Shown here piece by piece: positions 6,292-9,940 of a stretch of DNA of 9,940 bases. This stretch comes from DATLAN01 sp035527455. GTDB taxonomy: Bacteria; Planctomycetota; Planctomycetia; Pirellulales; Thermoguttaceae. Under the pieces are notes generated by a model. It had not been told where the DNA came from and searched no databases. It saw only the letters and a list, made by a program, of their open reading frames with translations. A program made the position numbers and the translations under genes. Every line of letters starts with the position of its first letter. Within the stretch, counting starts at the first letter, position 1. The stretch is taken from contig DATLAN010000611.1 in the NCBI GenBank assembly GCA_035527455.1, positions 1 to 9,940 on the forward strand. Direction: 5' to 3'.

Positions 6292-6521
6292 GATAGTAAC
6301 GTTTAGCGGGCGGGGTTGCCCGCCGTTTGGCTACAGCTCCACTGCGTTGAGGACCAGGGATCGGGGGTCTCGAACAACGAATCGCGAAGCATGAACGAGA
6401 ATCGCCCACCCAACCGTTGGAACAGTCCACCAAACACCGTTCGTTGTCAATCCTTCTTTGCCAACGCGGCTCTTGGCCGCAAGCAAACGGCGGGCAAGCC
6501 CGCCCGCTAAACGTTACTATC
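6292..6521. mobile_element. MITE-like element with family B terminal inverted repeats
   Basis: A 230-bp non-coding unit bounded by 37-bp inverted repeats (6292-6328 and 6485-6521) that differ at one base (6315). Each terminus begins GATAGTAACGTTTAGCGGGC when read inward and contains its own GGCGGG/CCCGCC hairpin. The interior holds another 8-bp inverted pair (6374-6381 with 6440-6447) and a GCGGC/GCCGC hairpin (6466-6480). There is no transposase, so mobility would need one supplied elsewhere. No target-site duplication is evident. Alternatively, these are two REP-like repeats that happen to be inverted. Confidence 0.65.
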
Positions 6522-6533
6522 TCCCCGACCACC

Positions 6534-6577
6534 AATCCCTAATCCGCAATCCCCGGACCCCTAATCCCCGAACCCCC
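6534..6577 (+). repeat. Heptad repeat before nadE, G-quadruplex pattern on minus strand
   Basis: Units AATCCCT, AATCCGC, AATCCCC and, after a short interruption, AATCCCC repeat with a 7-nt period and grade into C-runs. C-tracts of 4, 4, 4, 5 and 3 (6551-6581), with gaps of 3, 4, 3 and 1 nt, make a strong G-quadruplex pattern on the opposite strand, which is the template for nadE. The tract ends ~9-13 nt before the ATG, and there is no Shine-Dalgarno. Confidence 0.8.
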
Positions 6578-6590
6578 ACCCAAAACAACC

Positions 6591-7430
6591 ATGAACCCCG
6601 AAACCGCCCAAGCCGACCTGACCATCAACCCTGATCTGGTCACGCAGATCCTTTGCCGGTTCATCCACAACGAGATCCACCGGGCGGGATTCGAGCGGGC
6701 CGTGGTCGGGCTCTCCGGCGGCATCGACTCCAGCGTGACTACCTATCTGGTCAGCCGCGCGCTGGGCGCCGAAAACGTCCTGGCCGTGACCATGCCCTAC
6801 AAGACCTCCAGCGAGGCCACCCGGCGCGACAGCCGGGCGGTCGTCGATCGGTTGGGCGTGCGGACCCTCGACGTGCCGATCACCGAGCAGATCGACGCCT
6901 ATTTCGCCCGCTTTCCCGACGCCCCGCAAATGCGGCTGGCCAACAAGTGTGCCCGGGAGCGAATGACGGTCCTCTACGATCAGAGCGCCGCGTTCGGGGC
7001 CCTCGTGGTGGGCACCAGCAACAAGAGCGAGATCCTGCTGGGCTACGCCACCCAGTTCGGCGACACGGCCTCGGCGATCAACCCCATCGGCGATCTCTAC
7101 AAGACGCAGCTCTACCAACTGGCCGAACACCTCGGCGTGCCCGAGGAAATCCGCCGGAAAACGCCCACCGGCGATCTCTGGGTCGGCCAGACCGATGAGG
7201 GAGAATTGGGCTTCAGCTACGCCGAGGTCGACCGGATGCTGTTCCTGATGGTCGACCGCCGCTGGCGTCGGGCCGAGTTGATCCGTGCCGGCTTCGATCC
7301 GAAGTTCATCGACGGCGTGGCCGACCGCATCCGCCGCAACCACTACAAGCGCCGCATGCCGGTGATCGCCAAGCTCTCCCACCGCACCATGGACCGCGAC
7401 TTCCGCTACGCGCGGGATTGGGGAACGTAG
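6591..7430 (+). CDS. nadE: NAD+ synthetase (ATP-dependent synthetase domain only)
   Basis: A 279-aa N-type ATP pyrophosphatase. It adenylates nicotinate adenine dinucleotide and replaces AMP with ammonia to make NAD+, the last step of NAD synthesis, in the cytosol. Seen: PP-loop LSGGIDSS (41-48), MPYKTSSE (68-75), GTSNKSEILLGY (141-152), FGDTASAINPIGDLYKT (156-172) for substrate and Mg binding, TPTGDLWVGQTDEGELG (191-207) and HYKRRMP (251-257). Length fits the single-domain enzyme, with no nitrilase domain attached. Ammonia may come from the amidase encoded ~370 bp upstream. The ATG has no ribosome-binding site; it follows a C-rich heptad tract and a MITE-like element. The stop codon (7428-7430) directly abuts the first base of a long nested inverted repeat. 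Confidence 0.95.
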   Translation: MNPETAQADLTINPDLVTQILCRFIHNEIHRAGFERAVVGLSGGIDSSVTTYLVSRALGAENVLAVTMPYKTSSEATRRDSRAVVDRLGVRTLDVPITEQIDAYFARFPDAPQMRLANKCARERMTVLYDQSAAFGALVVGTSNKSEILLGYATQFGDTASAINPIGDLYKTQLYQLAEHLGVPEEIRRKTPTGDLWVGQTDEGELGFSYAEVDRMLFLMVDRRWRRAELIRAGFDPKFIDGVADRIRRNHYKRRMPVIAKLSHRTMDRDFRYARDWGT

Positions 7431-7592
7431 CACCAAACGGTTCTTGGCATCGTTGCGGTAAACTCTGGGGTGGCACGCCCTGAGGAACGAAGGGCGTGTT
7501 TTCCCGACGTTCCACGCCCTTCGTTCCTCAGGGCGTGCCACCCACCGTAACATCCCAGACTCATTGCCAAACCGCCGAAAAACCGTTTGGTG
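7431..7592. repeat. Nested inverted-repeat element between convergent genes
   Basis: The core is a perfect 31-bp inverted repeat (7468-7498 with 7513-7543) around a 14-nt loop. Its arms carry the sequence GGCACGCCCTGAGGAACGA. The outer ends CACCAAACGGTT (7431-7442) and AACCGTTTGGTG (7581-7592) are a perfect 12-bp inverted pair, and TTGGCA/TGCCAA matches just inside. The whole 162 bp is therefore a large imperfect hairpin. It starts directly at the nadE stop and lies 42 bp from the stop of the convergent TerB-like gene, so it could act as a two-way terminator or be a MITE-like unit. Confidence 0.85.
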
Positions 7593-7634
7593 CTGGCCGC
7601 GCAGGTCCCGGCATCGAAGGCCCGACGCCGGCGT

Positions 7635-8213
7635 TCACCCCAGCGCCTCTTCCAACTCGGCCAGCACGGCCTGCTCCGACTTGGAGACTTTGCTTCCCAG
7701 CCCGAGCATCCCGCCGGCGGCTTCGGCGACGGCGCGGGCGCGGCCGAGCAGGTCTTGCTTCAATGCGCTGCGGGCCGACTCGCTGAGGGTTTCGCCCAGG
7801 GCGGCGACGTAGTCTTTCCAGACTTTCAGGAGTTTCTTGTCGGGCGGCCGCTGGAGCCAGCCTTCGAGGAGTTGGTGGCCGGGGTGGTCGGCTTGGATGT
7901 CCTTCTGCTCGGCGGCGGCCAGCACGGCTTGGCGCTCCTTGGCGTCCATTTTTCCATCGGCCCAGGCCACGGCGATCAGCGGGACCAGGGAGAGGGCGGC
8001 CAGGGTTTCCGGACCGAGGTTCAACTTGTCCAATTGGCCCAGCAGGTCCTCGTCGGTGATGCCCGAGGCTTCGGCCAGGGCCTGCTTCCTTTCCTTGGCG
8101 GCCGTTTTCTCACGCAGGGCCTGCAATAGTTCGCGATCGCGCTCGTGGAAAAACTGTTCCTCCAGGGCTCGTCGCCCGCCGAGAGCGCTCCCGCTGATCC
8201 CGCCCTTTTTCAT
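7635..8213 (-). CDS. TerB-like domain protein with IF1-like N-terminal segment
   Basis: A 192-aa soluble protein without signal peptide or membrane segment. ATG 8213 is chosen over the ATG 13 codons upstream because AAAGGAG lies 5 nt before it. Residues ~70-140 resemble the TerB/tellurite-resistance-like helical domain: PLIAVAWADGKMDAKERQAVLAAA (78-101), whose A-DGK-D--E core is the metal-binding signature of that family. A region of short helices follows, ending in a Leu/Glu-rich helix. The N-terminus is charged and helical; GSALGGRRALEEQFFHERD (8-26) followed by RELLQALREK resembles the mitochondrial ATPase-inhibitor IF1 pattern. TerB-like proteins are linked to metal or stress sensing, but their biochemical role is unclear and no ter genes are nearby. 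The gene converges on nadE. Confidence 0.75.
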   Translation of the reverse strand: MKKGGISGSALGGRRALEEQFFHERDRELLQALREKTAAKERKQALAEASGITDEDLLGQLDKLNLGPETLAALSLVPLIAVAWADGKMDAKERQAVLAAAEQKDIQADHPGHQLLEGWLQRPPDKKLLKVWKDYVAALGETLSESARSALKQDLLGRARAVAEAAGGMLGLGSKVSKSEQAVLAELEEALG

Positions 8214-8259
8214 GGGTGCTCCTTTCCGATCCAGGTTGGTGTTCTTGAGCAAGTGGCGT

Positions 8260-8335
8260 GTAGGTCAGGGCTTGCCCTGACAGAATCCCCGGCCGAGCGA
8301 TCGGCTTGATTCCGTCAGGGCAAGCCCTGACCTAC
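8260..8335. repeat. Paired palindromes, family D
   Basis: Inverted 28-bp arms (8260-8287 and 8308-8335) match except at one base, around a 20-nt loop that can itself pair (CCGA/TCGG). Each arm contains the palindrome GTCAGGGC-TT-GCCCTGAC or its complement (left copy 8264-8281). The element lies between the stop of the 407-aa lipoprotein gene and the start of the TerB-like gene, where it could end transcription or form a REP-type repeat. Its GGGCAAGCCC core is shared with family B. Confidence 0.85.
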
Positions 8336-8419
8336 GGTGGTTGGTCGTTTTCGAGCAAGTCGTTCGAGCAGAGAAAACGGATTGTCGCAAAAGGCGGAAG
8401 TCTTGGCGGTTTTCGTCGG

Positions 8420-9643
8420 TCACTCCGTCTTGACCGGCGTCTCGGCCGGCGTCTTGGCCGGCATCTCGACTGCCGTCTTCGTCTTATAGTCTGGTCTGTA
8501 GCCTGCCTTTGCCGTCTTCTCTGCACTGCCCGACGCAGCGCCCCGTCCCACCGCATTCTCTCTAACGATTGACGTAACGATCTTGGGGAGTTTGGCCAAC
8601 GCCTCGGGCCGTTTCAGCGTGGCGGTCACCTTGTCGCCGTCCTGGACGACGGTCACGGCGTCGAAGGCTCCCTCGAGCAGTTCGATCATCGGTTGGCCGG
8701 CCCCCGGCGGTGCGTCGCTGAGGATCTCGTCGCGCGAGTCGCTCAGCAGCGCCTTGCCCACCACGAGGAGGCTGTCGGCGATTTGCTTCAGTTCGGCGGC
8801 GGAAGGGGCGTCATTGGCCTCGAGGATCAATTCGGCAACCGGATCTCCGCGCAGATCGGCCGTCAGCGTGGCGGCGCGTGCCAGGTCGGGGGCTTTCAAG
8901 AGGCTTCTGGTTCCCAACGGCAGCACTCGGTCCAACTCCTCGGTCAGCTTCCCGATCGACTCGCCTGCTCCCTCGGTCGTGACGACGACGATCAGGTCGC
9001 TGCCCGTGTCCAGTTTCCGCAACCGTTCGATCAGAGCGCTCTTCGCCCCGTTTGCCGAGAGCATCTTCTTCACGACTGCTTCGCTGCCGAAGACTATTGA
9101 TCGCTCGTCGGGAAAGCAGACGGCGAGGTCGGCCGGCCTGTCCCGGTCTATCGGTTCTTCCTCCCCCCGAAACGAGAAACGCCTACGGTACGCCCGGTAA
9201 TACTCTTTGCCCTCGTGCTTCGCCGGCTCATCGTCGAATTCGATATACCGGAACATCTTCTTCATGAGTTCCTGGTCGGCGATCGGTTCCGCGAACCGGA
9301 CGATGAACCCAACGTCGAACGGCGCCTCGTATTTCTCGCCGGTGGGTTCGCGCGGAATGGTCAAAAAGACGATTTCTTCCATCTTGCGAGGATCGACTCC
9401 CGTATCCCTCACCGTTTCCTCGAACATCTCGTCAGTCACGACTTCCGAGAGTTCCTTCGCCAGCGGCGATTCGGCGAGGCGTTTGGGGTGGATGACCACG
9501 GCCAGAAAGCAGTCTTCGGGGATGAAGGAAACGTCGACCTTCTCGGCCCCGCCACTGCCTTCAGGCTCCCCGTTCTCGGAACTGCACCCGGCGAAGCTCG
9601 CCAGGACGACCGCCGCCACCGTCCACAACAGGTTCTTCCGCAT
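8420..9643 (-). CDS. Predicted lipoprotein, planctomycete-type, unknown function
   Basis: A 407-aa protein. ATG 9643 has GGAGGT 6 nt upstream. Residues 1-19 form a lipoprotein signal (Arg/Lys, then LLWTVAAVVLASFAG) with Cys20 as the lipidation site; Phe at -3 is a less usual lipobox residue. A Gly/Glu/Ser linker leads to VSFIPEDCFLAVVIHPKRLAESPL (38-61), and later a VDPRKMEEIVFLTIPR strand. This layout resembles envelope proteins that are numerous in planctomycetes, with repeated beta-alpha units near P-x-D and the 'DP--ME--V-F' motif. No catalytic motif was recognised. The C-terminus is a Pro/Thr/Lys/Glu tail made of 4-residue units (PAKT, PAET, PVKT), encoded by 12-bp tandem repeats at 8427-8474. 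It probably functions outside the cytoplasm. It is followed by the family D palindrome and then, on the same strand, the TerB-like gene, ~206 bp away. Confidence 0.82.
   Translation of the reverse strand: MRKNLLWTVAAVVLASFAGCSSENGEPEGSGGAEKVDVSFIPEDCFLAVVIHPKRLAESPLAKELSEVVTDEMFEETVRDTGVDPRKMEEIVFLTIPREPTGEKYEAPFDVGFIVRFAEPIADQELMKKMFRYIEFDDEPAKHEGKEYYRAYRRRFSFRGEEEPIDRDRPADLAVCFPDERSIVFGSEAVVKKMLSANGAKSALIERLRKLDTGSDLIVVVTTEGAGESIGKLTEELDRVLPLGTRSLLKAPDLARAATLTADLRGDPVAELILEANDAPSAAELKQIADSLLVVGKALLSDSRDEILSDAPPGAGQPMIELLEGAFDAVTVVQDGDKVTATLKRPEALAKLPKIVTSIVRENAVGRGAASGSAEKTAKAGYRPDYKTKTAVEMPAKTPAETPVKTE
8427..8474 (-). repeat. 12-bp tandem repeats encoding the lipoprotein tail
   Basis: On the plus strand four units read GTCTTGACCGGC, GTCTCGGCCGGC, GTCTTGGCCGGC and ATCTCGACTGCC. 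They encode four-residue PAKT/PAET/PVKT steps at the C-terminus. The unit length is a multiple of three, so copy-number change would keep the frame. Confidence 0.8.
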
Positions 9644-9779
9644 TTCGCACCTCCATTTCGAGCAAAGAGGAGTCGAATCACCGGCTTGCGAGAGTTGCCG
9701 GCCCGCTGGTTCGGAGTATCCATGTCGAGAAGGGTTTTGTCAAGTGGCGTCGGCCCGGAGTGCTCCGGCCGCGGAGCCG
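9644..9779. promoter_or_regulatory. Upstream region of the lipoprotein gene
   Basis: This 136-bp stretch holds the GGAGGT ribosome-binding site of the minus-strand lipoprotein (plus-strand 9648-9653) and a CCGGAG/CTCCGG inverted pair at 9755-9768. No -35/-10 pair could be assigned. It is presumed to contain the lipoprotein promoter because the genes on either side point away from it. Confidence 0.35.
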
Positions 9780-9926
9780 ATGGTGCGGCAGATCGTCTAC
9801 ACCAAGACCTACAACCGCGGCCAACCCCCGGCCGTGAAAATCGAAGGCCAAGGACTCGACGCCCGCGTCCGCGTCGGCCGGCAAACCGTGTCGTTCGACG
9901 GGGAGAAGATACGGCTGGGTAGGTAA
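9780..9926 (+). CDS. Possible small protein, 48 aa, unrecognised
   Basis: The candidate starts at ATG 9780 with GGAG only 3 nt before it, too close for a good site. The predicted peptide is basic (MVRQIVYTKTYNRG ... RVRVGRQTVSFDGEKIRLGR), with alternating hydrophobic residues suggesting beta strands and no membrane segment. The reading frame extends far upstream, antisense to the lipoprotein gene, which is shadow sequence; only the part beyond 9780 looks protein-like. It could be a real small gene, the end of a decayed gene, or chance. No family was recognised. Confidence 0.35.
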   Translation: MVRQIVYTKTYNRGQPPAVKIEGQGLDARVRVGRQTVSFDGEKIRLGR

Positions 9927-9940
9927 TTGAAATGGAATGA

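Larger units (their letters stand above)
6225..6590. other. Spacer between amidase and nadE
   Basis: This 366-bp stretch has no convincing gene. It consists of ~65 bp of unremarkable sequence, the MITE-like element (6292-6521), then a C-rich heptad tract leading to the nadE ATG. The only sizeable open frame (6316-6510) crosses the element and its right repeat, so it is not credited. Confidence 0.7.

Noticed and set aside
6561..7553. Minus-strand open frame (330 codons) across nadE
   Set aside because: It starts inside the 31-bp inverted repeat and is antisense to nadE; no family recognised.
7496..7812. Short plus-strand frames after nadE with TPFVPQGVPP-type sequence
   Set aside because: The peptide is the translated inverted repeat and appears on both strands; the rest is antisense to the TerB-like gene.
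9660..9760. tRNA-like fragment (GAGTCGAATC, GGTTCGGAG)
   Set aside because: No acceptor, D or anticodon arm could be built around either T-loop-like word.

Overview
The window is GC-rich bacterial chromosome with small intergenic gaps full of palindromic repeats. Three things point to a planctomycete of the Pirellulales type: the gene contents, two cysteine-anchored lipoproteins that are little known outside such genomes, and repeat families of the kind scattered through those genomes. This placement comes from recognition, not from a database search. No rRNA, tRNA, CRISPR array, transposase or phage gene was seen.

Layout. 1-924 (+) is the 3' part of a zinc-dependent amidohydrolase (SAH/methylthioadenosine deaminase and chlorohydrolase family). 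It runs head-on into hisE (-), and the two coding regions overlap tail to tail by 119 bp. 1175-1468 is a repeat-rich divergent spacer. miaA (tRNA dimethylallyltransferase) and aspS (aspartyl-tRNA synthetase, probably non-discriminating) follow on +. Next come a thioredoxin-fold lipoprotein without catalytic cysteines and a translationally coupled nitrilase-family amidase. A 230-bp MITE-like element separates that amidase from nadE (NAD+ synthetase ATPase domain). The amidase and nadE look like the two halves of a glutamine-dependent NAD+ synthetase encoded as separate genes. nadE meets a TerB-like gene (-) across a large nested inverted repeat. A second, long lipoprotein gene (-) follows beyond another palindromic element. 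A possible 48-aa ORF closes the window.

How it fits together. The recognisable genes are housekeeping: histidine synthesis, tRNA modification and charging, and NAD synthesis. The unusual biology lies between them. Four palindromic repeat families occupy most gaps. The same composite leader stands in front of both miaA and nadE: a GGCGGGCAAGCCCGCC palindrome, a short spacer, a 7-nt-period AATCCNN repeat, then the ATG. Neither of these two genes has a visible Shine-Dalgarno sequence, while the six other genes with a visible start all do. In front of nadE the heptads also give a strong G-quadruplex pattern on the template strand.
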